A DNA stretch of 64,000 nt from NCBI GenBank assembly GCA_013396635.1, contig WBMW01005486.1, positions 67,650 to 131,649 on the forward strand. Reading direction: 5' to 3'. A program made the position numbers and the translations under genes. The first letter of the stretch is position 1; each line of letters begins with the position of its first letter. Of this stretch, positions 1-12,432 are shown piece by piece. This DNA is from Penelope pileata (Eukaryota; Chordata; Aves; Galliformes; Cracidae). The notes under the pieces were generated by a model. The model did not search any database. It was given only the letters and a program-made list of their open reading frames with translations, and was not told the DNA's origin.

Positions 1-431
1 CTAGTTACAGGCCTCCAGCTGGACTCTGTGCCACTGATCACTACCCTCTGAGCTCGGCCAGTCAGCCAGTTCTCAACCCACCTCACTGTCCACTCATCTA
101 TCCCACATTTTCTCATCTTTGCTATCAGGATGTCATGGGAGACAGTGTCAAAAGCCTTGCTGAAATCAAGGTAGATGACATCCACTGCTCTCCCCCCATC
201 TACCCAGCCAGTGATGTTATCATAGAAGGCTACCAGGTTGGTCAAACATGATTTCCCCTTGGTGAATCCATGCTGACTACTCCTGATAACCTTCTTCTCT
301 TCCAATTGCTGGGAGATGGCATCCAGAACAAGTTGCTCCATCACCTTTCCAGGGACAGAGGTGAGGCTGACTGGCCTGTAGTTCCCTGGATCCTCCTTCT
401 TGCCCTTCTTGAAGACCGGAGTGACATTGGC
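1..431 (-). mobile_element. CR1 LINE fragment, reverse-transcriptase part of ORF2, open to the window edge
   Basis: Read on the minus strand from 431 down to 1, this stretch is open for about 143 codons without a stop or frameshift. It carries successive landmarks of the CR1 non-LTR retrotransposon reverse transcriptase: a lysine-rich FKKGKKEDPGNYRP block, a GFTKGKSCLTN block and YLDFSKAFDTVSHDIL, followed by a WxxNWLxGR block. Known family role: ORF2 copies the element's own RNA into nuclear DNA by target-primed reverse transcription. The fragment lacks the endonuclease upstream and the catalytic FADD-type block and 3' end downstream, which would lie outside the window to the left. Upstream of position 431 the frame meets a stop and CR1 similarity fades, so the element is 5'-truncated or broken there. 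The unbroken frame suggests a younger copy than the other CR1 pieces here. Confidence 0.93.
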
Positions 432-3400
432 TATTCAGTCCAGCAGTGGCTGCTGAAAAATCCAAACCAATATCATGCTTATAAGACCCTTGGTGCCCTT
501 CCTGGGGGGACCCTGGGCCCCTCCTGTCAACTGACAGAACCAATAATCTGCAGCCCTCTACAGGGTCCTCCCAGTGACACGGGGCTCCAGGCAAATGTCT
601 CAGGCTCTCACCCTAAAGCCCTCAAGAACTTCACCTCTCTTCACTCAAAGAGCTCAGACTCTTTTGGAGCAAACCCCAAGAAATGTTTCTTTTATTTTTT
701 TAAAACAATGATACGGCCTCTTTGAAAAGTCTTTTTAAATATAGGAAAACAGGGGAGAATTTCAAGAGAGCTTTCAAAGTATTGTAGCCTAAGACGTCTC
801 TTCTGCACATAATTTCAACTGTAAACATATAGTGACCCCTTCTTCCCAGACTGTGACACTCAGTGGTTTATGCCTTTCCAGTAAAACACATTTATTGTAA
901 CAGTTTTATTGCAGTTTTGTCTTTTTCTCTCTCTCAGTCTCCTCTGGGTAATTGAGAAATGAAGCCAAATTCAAGTGTGAGACTAAGAGGTTGATTTTGG
1001 CTCTCATTCGTATCAGGGTGACCCCACATTTCAATTATTCATCTGTGTTATTGTAGTATTTAGAGGCAGCTGGTATGCTGCTAAGACACTAGAAAAATAG
1101 ATATTTTTACAGTATTTCCTCACTTAGAGAATTTATGGCCTGAGACACCATGAGGGCAGACAGACAGACAGAGAGAACTCAGGAACTGAGAGATGAGCAG
1201 ATAAGCCGTTTTCCAGCAGTGCCCTGCCAACAAATGCAGCTGCCCCACATCAGCCCACAGACTAGGGCCCACCTTTGACAGTGCTCCTGGGAAAACCAAA
1301 AGGTACACTGGTAGTAAACCTCAAAGTCCATACACCCTGTCTCTGTCGGACACAACAGATGAGTTTGATGAACTACAATGAATTTTGCCAGCAAATTCAG
1401 CACTTCTGAGATGTCAGCCATCAAGGCTGTTGTTTCTAATGCTGAGAGAGGAGGCAGACCTGTAAAGGTGGGCCTGAAAGGCCACTAAAGGCAAGGCTGG
1501 GCTTTCAGCAGCCTCCACCCTGGAAACCGTCCTAGCTCTATTGCAGGCTGACCCAGCATTTATTTTTGCAAAGATTTCTTTTCCCCTCCAGTCCGTTTAT
1601 TCCACCTGTATTCTGAACAGGTTGTGCTTGCCCTGATGCAAACAAGTAGGGCAGATTTCAGTCTCTGTAGCAAAGCAATTTGGCAGTAAGGGACAGGCCA
1701 GGTTTCTCTGACAGATGCAAATATTTACGCCAGACAGCAAACATGTCACCAGGTCAAGCAGCAGAGCAGCTGCAATACCAGCATAAAGCCACATAATGTT
1801 CTCTTTGGCTCCAGGTTCACATAATTGATTGAATCAGCAGATAATCAGTTACACTAAACACCCACTAAATCTTCTCTCTGTCAGCAAAGATGTAGCTTCT
1901 TACAGAGAGAGACGTTTAAAGCATTAGATGAAGCTATTTCCCATAGTCGTGTGTAAATAGAAACGTCATTATTCAAAGTACACAGTGCACACATCTAAAC
2001 TACCCACTGTGGCCTGGGGAACAAACCAGCAGGCTCACAATCTCATTTTCTCCTTACCTTCCACTAAATAAATAAAATGCAATTCTGCACAGAAAGTCTA
2101 GAAGGGCTTGTTCCCAGCTGTGACACCTGAGCCATGCCGGCCACGTGGGCTCCCAGTTCTGTTAACGCAGACAGGTGTGTTCAGGTCATGAACCATCTCG
2201 TCCTATTTCAGCTCCGTTGAGATGAGTCAGGTCCTTGAAACATCTGTTTCTCTCCTCTGATAATACAGGGTGTGGAGATGAATAGCTCACATGTAAGCAG
2301 ATATATTGTAGAGACAACAGTGGGTCAGATGGTTCCCTGCTCAGCATCAAAATCAGCCCACTAAGCCGTGGTCATAAAAATCTAAGAGAGAAGTTTTTCA
2401 GCTTTGGTCAAAATACTGAAATGTTACAGAAATCTGTCCTCCCCCTTGACCCATTTCCCAAGCCACATTCCTCCTAGCTGTCCAAATTTCTGCTCTTGTT
2501 TATCCCACCTTTCTTCTAAACACCACCACCTCCCCAAACAGGTTTGAGAGGCCTTCGTCCTGACTCCTCTCAAGAACACATCCCCTTCCTGCTGCCAATA
2601 ACTCATTCCCTTCATGCTCTCAGTAACTCATTGCCTTCGTGCTCTCAATAGCAACACATTGATTTGTTAAGGAAAACTCTTTTTTATTGTTGTTTCTTCT
2701 TCCTAACAGTTGCCAAGCAGCAAGATGACTCATGGTCCAGTATGAAGTTCGTAGGGCACGCTTCACTTTTTAAGAGATGCCTGGAAGAATTTCAACATCC
2801 CTATAACACATGTAACACGTATTGACAACCAGACCAAGGTTTGCTACAACACCGCTGGATCTGGGGCAGTTTATAGAAGGTTGTACAGACACCTAGTTTG
2901 AGCAATTTTGCTCTTATGCCTTTTAGGAGATGTCAGGAGAAGGCGTTAAGTCAAACCGCACCTGGTCCAAACCTTTGTGGCACTGCCAGACAAGAAAAGA
3001 CACTGCATTTCTTATGGCTCTGGAGCACAGCTAAATTCCGGGATTTGTTTAAACTTCTGAAATGGTTCTGTCCAAATTGTAAAAATGGAGCATGGAAATT
3101 TCCTCCAAAACAAACTGACTTCTGAGAGGAGTGTAATGGTGAGGGGAAAGTGTGCTGGAATTGAACATTGCATTCAGATCAGGGAGATCACATCCATGCA
3201 AAGCCATGCAATTATACCCAGAAACCTTGCTGTGTATTCAGACACATCTCACGATCTTCACTCGTCTTTGAAATTTGTTTGGCTCTTTCTGTTGAGGAGA
3301 CATATTTCTCTGGAAGCAAACATCTGTGTGAGCAATGATGGAGGAGACCTTGCATAGAAGGAAAAGGGGATGAAAGTCTCCCACTTTGTGGGTTCAGAGA

Positions 3401-6400
3401 TAACAGGAGGCCTTTAAGTTGCTTTAGAACCTGTATCTCCACAACCCTTTCCATAACCAACAAAATCCACTGTAGTAAGAAAAATACTCTCTGAAATCAG
3501 CTGAGAGCATTTCAGTGATGTTGGCATGCATCTATCTTCTAGAGATTTGAGGGCAGTTTTTCAGGATGTGCTTCCCCTTAAATGTACAATGTTAATGACG
3601 AAAGTTTCCTCCCTGGAGAGCTGAGGAATATAAAGAAACACGAACTGTGCAGTCCTTTTATTGAACTTCGGTGGGAGAAAGAAGGGTGTCAGCTGATGCT
3701 ATCCCACAATATTTTTTTTTGCTGGTTAATCAATTGAGCATCTCTGCTAGAAAAAAATGTGTAAAAGGACATAATGTTTAAAAAACAAAACCTCAGAGTT
3801 TAAATGTATGACTCAACATAAATAAATCATGAGCAGAGGAGCTCATTTCAAATTCATGGAGAAGTAAATGAAAGGGAGACAGAAAAAAAGTCTGCCTTTA
3901 TGCAATAAGCTTTACATCTCTCTCAGGTGTGAAACCCTGGTGACTTCAACAGAATTGCACCAAGGACGGATTTGGTCCCATATATTTGCCTTAAAGAGTT
4001 TATCTGCCCTAAAGCAATAGGCTGTCCCTGAGGAAGCGATCACAGCTCTGATGTGCGTTACAGGGGAGGGTTGGTACCATGCTGCCTGAGTTCAGCAGCA
4101 GCAGAATGCATCAGCATGCAGGAGAGCACTCAGGAGGAGGCAGGTTTGCACAGGGATGCTCCATTAAATAGCAGCAATGTGCATTCAACCATGGGCACAA
4201 GCTGCACACGTTGCCTGTCTTACTACTCCCTCTGTCCCTGGAGATGACATGAGGACAACTAAAATTGAACAGTCCATAAAATTGAGTCTGAGTCTCAGAT
4301 GAAACCTACTTCTGCCCCAAGTCTGCTCCTGATGGAAGGGTGAGTCCCTTGTGGGCCCACAGAGCTGCCAATCTCTTCCTGTCCTCTTCTGGAGCAATCT
4401 GGCCACTCTCTCCTACTTTCTCTGTGTTGTTTTCCACCTTTCATACGCTCAGCTTTTTCAGCTACTATTTCAGTTTATCAAAGTTTCCTTTATTTGTTTT
4501 GTTGTTTTCTTTTCCCACTTTTATGGTGCCCAAGACACGAAAGCTTCAGGCCATCCTGGCCTTCAATTTCAGTACTTGTAGCTTAATGATTTGCTGGGAA
4601 ATTTAGTTATAAAGTGATCGGTGTATTTTAGGAGGAATAGTAAAGGCAAATCTGAATCTATTATTTGCATTTTGTAGGAAGCCATGGCTGAGATTTGTGA
4701 GTACAAGGCAGTCTGAGGCATATCTCCAATAGGCTTACCATGTAAGCAGAAATAGGTTAGTTAACAATAATAAATGTCAAGAAAAAGGAAATAGTTGATG
4801 CAGATTTGACATAGACCATACAAGAATACGTTGGCAGAAATAGCAATTCACACAAACCGCATTTCAGAATCCTCAGCACAAAATCATCCTCTTGCCAGCA
4901 GGGTTCTCATGGATTTTGCAACATTGATCAAAATCATGAACCCAGTGACAAATCACAGAAATACAAAGAGTTGTAGAGCTGAAGGTAATCTTCTGGTGAG
5001 TCTAAATCCAAGGTTCATCAGATGGTATTCGACAACAGAAAGAAAAAGGCTATTCGTTTTTGGGAGAAAATCTGCAATTTAGATTGAGTGTTTTGGACAA
5101 ATGTAAACCTACTGTACTACAGAAGTATGATTTGGGTACTGAGCTCAGGCTTTGGATGACCAAAATTGCCTGCCAGGAGAATCAAAGCTGTGGTGTCTCT
5201 GTGCACTTCACCTTCTAAGATCCCTCAGGCACTATTACACTGTTTGGAAGCAGAGTGACTTGTTCCTTATCCCATACAAGAAAAGAAATGTGAGAAAGGG
5301 GGTAAAAAAGTAGATATCTACTACACTATCCTCCTATTTTTAAGGAAAGAAAGCATTTTTAGAGAATTGGAGTGAACAGAGGGATCAACAACAACAAAAC
5401 AAGAGGTGAGAGGAGAGACATAACCCAGGCAAATCAGAAATGGTTTGTACAGCAGTTGCCTGGTGAAAACACAGCAAGTTTAATGAAGTCTATCGCTGCT
5501 CCTCCAAAGAACACCTCTGTCTCCATAAAAGCATTGAACTACTTTAATGGTATTGATTTTGGTCAAAGTTTACAAGCTCTCCAACGTGGATACAATTATG
5601 TTGCTATAAAGAGGCTTTATTTCAGATATAGGAATTCAGAAAGGAGAGTAAGTAAATTTCTTGTATAGGTATATTCCCTCCTGAGATTATGCTGGTATTG
5701 AGATTTAGATTAAACTTTTCTTCTATTAAAAAAAGAAGAAGAAGAAAGTTCTAAACTAAACTGCTTAAAGCACTAACCCCCAAAGTTAGACTACTACAGG
5801 ACTGGAACTAAATGCAAATGTTTTTGCTGTTTCTTGAAATTCAGCTAGTGTTAACTAGATTATAAGCTATGGCAGTTTGGAAGTGAATATGTCTTCTGTT
5901 GGAGTGTCCCATTGGGAGGCTCACAGCCCCTGGCACAAGGCTCTCCCAACAGCAGCCACAACAACCTTCCAGGTTACATCCGCTTGCAGGTGGGAAGGGA
6001 CCCTTCACTTAGGTATAGTAATTTGGAAGAGACTTTAAGGACTGATTTCAAGAGGAAGGGTATACTTTATCTTGCAGATGAACAGATTAAGCATCCCACA
6101 TTGTAAATCAGTTTTTCCTCTGCCTTTGTTGTGGAACTTTCACACAAGGTGCTTGTCCCTCTGCTGATAGAGTGTATTCGCAGCAGTGAGAGCTGTTCTT
6201 ATAAGAACAGCTGGGTCAGGCCACAATGCACTTACAGAATGAGATTACTGCTTAATGGGTAGGGCTGTATCTTTGAGATTTGGGGAAAATAGACTAAATA
6301 ATATATCCCCGAACTAAAATCTTATTTTCAGCCCAAGAGCCACTAAACTGTTTCATAAGGCTCTCTAGGAATATTATAAGTGAGATTCAGAATACGACCA

Positions 6401-9400
6401 AGGGACTCTTCCTTGCAAATAAATAAGCCAAATGAGCATGCTGTGCAACACTCCAATTCATAAAGAGAACCAGAGGGCAGACTGCAAACAGAAGGAAATT
6501 GCAAGAAGACCAATAAAACGTAATCCTGATCTCATACCATCAACCGGACTAGGCAACAGGGATAAATAAAGTCACAGACTTCTATATTTATGATTCCTTA
6601 TTGTTGCAGAGCTCCTCTCAGAACAAAAATGAGCCTGGAAGGGAGACGGTCATGCTCTTTTCAAATGGCAACGTTTAAGAAAGGAGAACCATATGGTTTT
6701 GAGTTGGCTCAACTACTGCAGCCAGGAAACTAATCCGCAGATTTATTAGAGCTGGCATACATAACAGAGTGGCAATGCTCCTTTCATTTGCTGCCAAGAA
6801 ACCCTCCGTGGTGACGAGCTTTACCTTGAACAGCAATTGCTTACTGGGCATATGGGCCTTATTTCTGCAAATGGGAGTGGAAGAGAGTCAATTTGCAAAT
6901 CAAATTGGAATTCTCTTCCTCCTGCCGCTCCAGTTTACTATGCAGACTTTATTCATAGTTGAAGGAGCCTGGATTTCTGCCTCTTTTTTCTCTAATGAAC
7001 TTGTTCTCCTGATTTAGGACCTCTAAATGGGAGGAATATGATGAGGAGAGAAGAAACCATTTAAATCATCACCACTGACCAGATAAAAGTTATTGCAATA
7101 AGTACTTTACCTAATAGCGTATTACACAGTGCCCGATTGCTAGAAGACCCGTGGCTATTATCATTAGAGTTCCTGACATCTTGATTTTTCTTGAAAAGGT
7201 CATACAAGAATGGCGAATGGCAGATCAGTCAGGAAGCTGTCTAAGGCATATGATCAGCTGTTAGAGTGTGTTTTCATCTAGGGTATGAAGCACGATAAAA
7301 AATTCCCAAGTATCCTTTGGGCATATTCAAAGGAAAGATTTCGGAGATCCCTTAGGGCTTTCTTGGAAAGAGGTATCAAAGGCTTGACTTCTGAAGAGAG
7401 ACAAGGTGGCAGGGGATGATTGATAGGTGAACTGCAACCCCTTACAAGTGCAAATGCAAACACAGTTAGGGTTTGGAATCAGCCCTGCTCTCTTGGGGAA
7501 CGCACAGTGCCATGTCTGAGGTCTGCAGCAAAGCACTGGGTTTTTCAGGGTAGAGACACACTAAAGCAGTGTTAAATCTACTTCAGAGATTTCTTATAAG
7601 CAGCAACTAGAGACATCATGAAGTGTATATAATTTCTCTGGGAAGCTATTCTTGAAAAGCATGCTGATCTATTTTACAGTATTTATAGCACCATTTTCTT
7701 TTCTTCAACAAAATAAGAGAGTAACAAAAGAAACTAGAAATGCTATGCCCAGTAAAATCAATCACTGATCCTACCATAGGCCTGATATCTTCACTGTGCT
7801 CATCAGCACACGTCAGAGAATGGCCACAATGACCGTGCATGGACAGGTCTGTGATACACCTCTGTCTTCACGCCCGGTTCCCCAGAATGCAGATCTAGAA
7901 ACATTGGTGTACCCAGTAGGAGCAATAACTTATGACTACAGCAGCTCCATCAGCCCCCAGTACTAATCAGCACATCTGCAATGAATTAGGGGAATAAATC
8001 ATTTTGCTCTTAAAGGTTAACATTTGCCATCTCTCTCTGCAAGATAACTCCTCTCTAAAACTAAGCATTGCTCCTAGCACAAAAATATTATTGAAGAAGT
8101 TAAATTGTCTCCTGAAGACTGTGCTAAATCTGAAGGTGGCATTCAAATCAATTAAGCATGGGTTCAGAGCAGTCAGCAAAGACAGGCTGAACTACAGGGA
8201 CTGCCACAGCTTTTTCAAGCCCTTTGTGACCTTATTTTGGTAAGTCTCTAACAAAATGAGTTGGAACAATGCTTCACTTTGGCAGGCAATTTAGATATTC
8301 ACAGTTTCCTCCTTTTGTTGTTTGCTCTAGGAAAGAGGGCAGAAATAAGTTGCTAGATATGGACCCAAACAAATTAAAAATACATGATATATATAATATA
8401 GAAAGAGATGCTTGAATCTAGAGCCAATATAAAGGGGTGCTCACTTTACATCTGCTAAAGCTACATCACTCAGCACATGTAAGAATACAGAACTAATTGC
8501 AAACAAATCCACTGGCTTTCATCAGAAGGCATTAGGTGTGCAGTGCCAAGGGGCAGGAATTGGTTTTAGTAAGGCTAACACTGGGGTGCCTCACAAAGGC
8601 ATGGCTGGGCACCACATGGGATGGACAAAGGGCAAGGGATGCAGCACTTCTCCCCTTGTGGAGAACCATCTTTGGGTCAACATCTCAGCAGGAGTCGGTC
8701 CCCACTGCTGTGAAAGGCATGAGAAAGGAGAGAGATCCATCCTGTTACCTGAAGAGTCTCATTCCTGTGTGGTATTGCCCATAGGTAAAACTATATTTTT
8801 CATTCTGCCTTCTGAAGAGGCAATAAAGAACATATATGCACACACAGACAATGAAAAATTAATTACATGGGAATAATTTCATATTTTACAGCCTTAACTT
8901 ATCGCTTTGGTACACTTGGCGGTAGAAATTCTTCATTCTGAATTAAGCATCTACATGCACACAAATATATTAGTCTATATATTTGCACCATTGAACTAAA
9001 GTGCCATAAAGGAAGATTTCAATCATCCACCTCATGAAATTAATGTTTCTTTGACCATATAAATGATTTTATTTCAAGAAGTGGTTTCTGAAAGTAAATA
9101 TCTATAACAGTCATAAGCTATATATGTCTGAATGTGTCTGCAATTTCTACCATGAGCATTATGAACGCAGAATGGTAAAAAAAAATCAGATATCTGTCAA
9201 AATAATTCTGCCCACTATGCAGAAAAAGAGAAACAAAAACCTGTCACTACCACAATACTGAAAAGCAGCACATGAGCTAACACTGACCCACAGTATCCTT
9301 AATACCATGCCCTCATCTGAAAGATGGAGAATAAAACCAGCCTGATAAATTCATAAGAAAGGGCATCTATTCACCGGTGAAAGCAGATACAGACATTGCT

Positions 9401-11598
9401 ATGTGTCCTTTGAAATTGCTTTAAAGATGATGTGAGCAGACAAGAAGCCTTCACATTCCCAAGCATCAGTTAACATGCCTTCTCTCTCTGAACTAATGGA
9501 TTAAATCATTTGGAATTCAAAATGTGATTCCACCAAAATAAGATCAAGGTCTGATGAAAGGAACAAATTGCTTTGTGCATGCATGTGGTGGGGGTCTCAT
9601 TCCTTCTGTCACAGAAGAGTTATCTTCAAAGCAGTGGCTGTTCTGCCTCCTCCTAGCCTACACCTGGGATGAAGAAATGGACATCTGTTTATGTGAGGTA
9701 TTGAGAAATGGCCAATGCCTTGCATTGGCTCTAAAGGGACTTCTTGCTGTCCTCTCTGCTGCTGTGAACCACGATGAGGCCAACTGAAGCTGTGATCCTA
9801 CTGCATCTACCGAGGGGTCCATCAGGCATGGAGAGTATTGAGGCAACAGAAACTCACTGCCCTGGTACAAACCACGCTACTTTGCACACTATGACTTGTT
9901 TTTTTTTCATTTGGACAGTGCCACGCTGGGTCTCCATCAGGGCTGAAAGACTGCAAGAGGTAAGGCAAGAGGTAAGGGAGGGAGAATTGCCATGTATACT
10001 CCTGCAGTGGTCTGCAACTTCCCATGGACTTAACACTGAAGCAGGCAAGTTTTGCAGTCTTTTTCCAGACTGTGCCAAAAGATGTAGATAAAGAGAGACA
10101 GCCCTATAAGCAGTCCTTGTTGGTGAGTCTTCCTCCTGCCATGCATCCTCACCGCTCCTGTCTTACCTGTCTGTTTAGATATAAAGACCCCCGGGGTTTT
10201 AACTATTGCTACAAGCATGTCAGCAAGCAGCAGAAAGCTAGAGGTAGCCGTAATACACCATTGCCAAGAGCACTTCTTTGCATTAGGTATCCCTTTATCA
10301 TGACATTATTCCAGCATCTGCAGCTGTAATTTGGTTCTGTCAACTATTAAACATGGATCTTACAAACAGCGAAGCACAAAATTTTGAAGTCTGAAACACT
10401 GAGTACATTATTTCAATTGCAACCTTTTAACTCTCCAGAAACATCAGGTATTGGTCTTGCAAATGTTATAGCAAGCAGATTGCTTTGCAGCATGAATAAA
10501 CAATTTAGCTATTTCATGTAGGCAAGCTTTTAAAAAAAAGCTCACAAAGGCTTTCAAAATTAAACCCCAAACCTTGGAGCTTCCAGAAGAATTCCCTCTT
10601 CTCCTCAGTCCACATTTAAGAATAAAGCTTGTTCTAGTCCACAGAGTCTGCGTATCATTGTCAGTAAAAGAGAACAGCTCCTCACAGTGCCCTACAAAGA
10701 TGTCTTCCACTGCTGGGTGCAGTCCATAATCAAAATGAATGACAGATCACACAGCAGGATTTTTGTTTGCAGATCTCTGAAATCAGTGAGCACATCTAAA
10801 CATCTCTCATCTGTATCACTTTGTCCCCTGTCCTATTTGTTCGTTACAAACAGGCCTGAACACTGATTTAATAGATTGCTGAACTCTCCTGTTCACTTCT
10901 GTGTTCATTAATCTTCATGAAATAATATGGCAATGAGAATTGCTGGAGTTCTCCCTGCACTACCTGCTGTGCTCTGGGCGCTGGTGAATAAATGGAGAGA
11001 ATCTAAAAAGTGGAAAGAAAGGTTTAAGTCTGTGTTCCTTTATGTTTTGGAACATCTACAGCCTCTGTCCCTACGGAAATGTAAAGCTTTGTATAGACTG
11101 ATTTGCTATGTGGTGTGCATACAGCAGGACCATATGAAGGCATGTTCCAGTGGAGTTAAACGAAGCAAGCTACAGGTAGCACAGAGATTTGCGCAGTGTA
11201 TGAGTCAACATATGATGAAATTCTGGTTTTTTCAGGCAATGGTTGCGTTAAACATATTTCCAAAGGAATTCTCAAAAGGAAAATATTTTTAGGCCAGGAA
11301 AAAGAGTATTGAACTCTGTCTTCTGATGCAGCAAAGGCACCTGCAGTCTGCAAAATTTGCCCCTGAACAAATATGTCAAATGTGACACCTATTAGTCCTT
11401 CCACCCACAGCTGGGAGGATCTGGCATTCTACATTTTAGACTTGCAGAATGTCAGTGCAAGCCTCAGAAAGATGCTCTCAGGAGGAAAAAACAGTATCAG
11501 TGTATGCCTTCAGCAGACTGCCAAAGGCATTACTTGAACCCTGCATCTGGAGCATGAGGTCGGTTGGCCTCAACATGTCACCTCAGGCTTTGTTCTCC
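432..11598. other. Unique non-coding spacer, no gene recognised
   Basis: About 11 kb of AT-rich sequence. All open frames are short and none resembles a known protein; the longest, 121 codons at 10,927-11,292 on the plus strand, shows no domain. Small repeats inside are a (CAGA)n run near 1,157-1,174, a 25-bp dimer at 2,597-2,646 and a short (AAG)n at about 5,733-5,747. No CR1 or LTR remnant was recognised between 432 and 11,598. The stretch would fit an intron or an intergenic interval. Confidence 0.6.
2597..2646. repeat. Two-copy 25-bp tandem repeat
   Basis: Two adjacent 25-nt units (2,597-2,621 and 2,622-2,646) differ at only three positions. Each has the form 'AxTAACTCATTxCCTTC' followed by xTGCTCTC. 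The next few bases (AATAGCAAC) begin a third, degraded unit. It looks like a local slippage duplication with no coding role. Confidence 0.75.
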
Positions 11599-12432
11599 AA
11601 ATCACAGGATGCTTAGGAGGGGAATGCACCCTTAGAGATCATCTCATCCAGCCCTTGCTCAAGGTAGGGCCACCTACAGCAGGTTGTTGAGGGACGTCTT
11701 GCTGGACTTTCAGTGTTTCCAAGGACAGAGATTCCACAAACTCTCTGGGCAACCAGTTCCAGTGTTCAACCACCACTCAGTGAAAAGGTTTTTCTTATAC
11801 CTAAATGAAAGTTCCTGTATTTCAAGTTGTGCCTAAGTCCTGCCACTGGGCAACACTGAGAAGAGCCTGGCTCCCTCTTTACTTCATCCTATCAGGTATT
11901 TATACACACTGATAAGCTCTCCCTTCTCTTCTCTAGGCTGAGCAATCCCATCTTTCCCAGCCTCTCCTTGTATGATATTTGCTCTACTACCTTAAGTGTC
12001 TTCACTGACCTTTTCTGGACTGGCTCTGTATGCCCACACCCCCGCTTTACTGTACCTACCATACCTACACCCAGCACCCAGCTGAGTCTCAGCAAAGGGG
12101 AAGGATCACCTCTCTCAACCTGCTGGCAGTGCTCTGCCTTATACAGTGTAGGAGACTGCTTGTCACAAGGGCATGCTGCTGGGATCATGGTCCACTTGGT
12201 GTCCGCCAGCTGGGCCCTTGGGTGGGTCCATTTATTCAGTGCTGCTTTCCAGCCAGTTGGCTGTAGACTATACTAGCACGTAGGGTTCTTCCTCCCCATC
12301 TGCAGTGTTTGTGTTTCACTTGGCAGGATGTCATGAGATTGTCAACTCATTTCTCTGAGGTGTTGATCTTACACGACTCATCTGGGGTGTCAGCCGCTCC
12401 TCCCATTTTTGTATTGTGTTATCTTGAACACC
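11599..12432 (-). mobile_element. CR1 LINE fragment, 3' portion, minus orientation
   Basis: The plus strand begins with the reverse complement of the CR1 3' end (AATCACAGGAT, then a GATCATCT box at about 11,637). It continues through the characteristic antisense 3' portion: a CACAAACTCTCTGGGCAACC box, TTCCAGTGTTCAACCACC, a segment ending near 11,990, and further upstream CR1 sequence (GGATCACCTCTCTCAACCTG, ACAAGGGCATGCTGCTGG) to about 12,430. About 830 bp are present, making this one of the longer CR1 pieces here. It is clearly mutated and keeps no long reading frame. The 12,030-12,432 part is more diverged, so that boundary is approximate. Confidence 0.85.

Noticed and set aside
270..725. 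151-codon plus-strand frame
   Set aside because: Its first half is antisense to the CR1 reverse-transcriptase fragment at 1-431; the rest shows no domain.
10927..11292. 121-codon plus-strand frame
   Set aside because: No recognisable domain, no splice context and a length compatible with chance.
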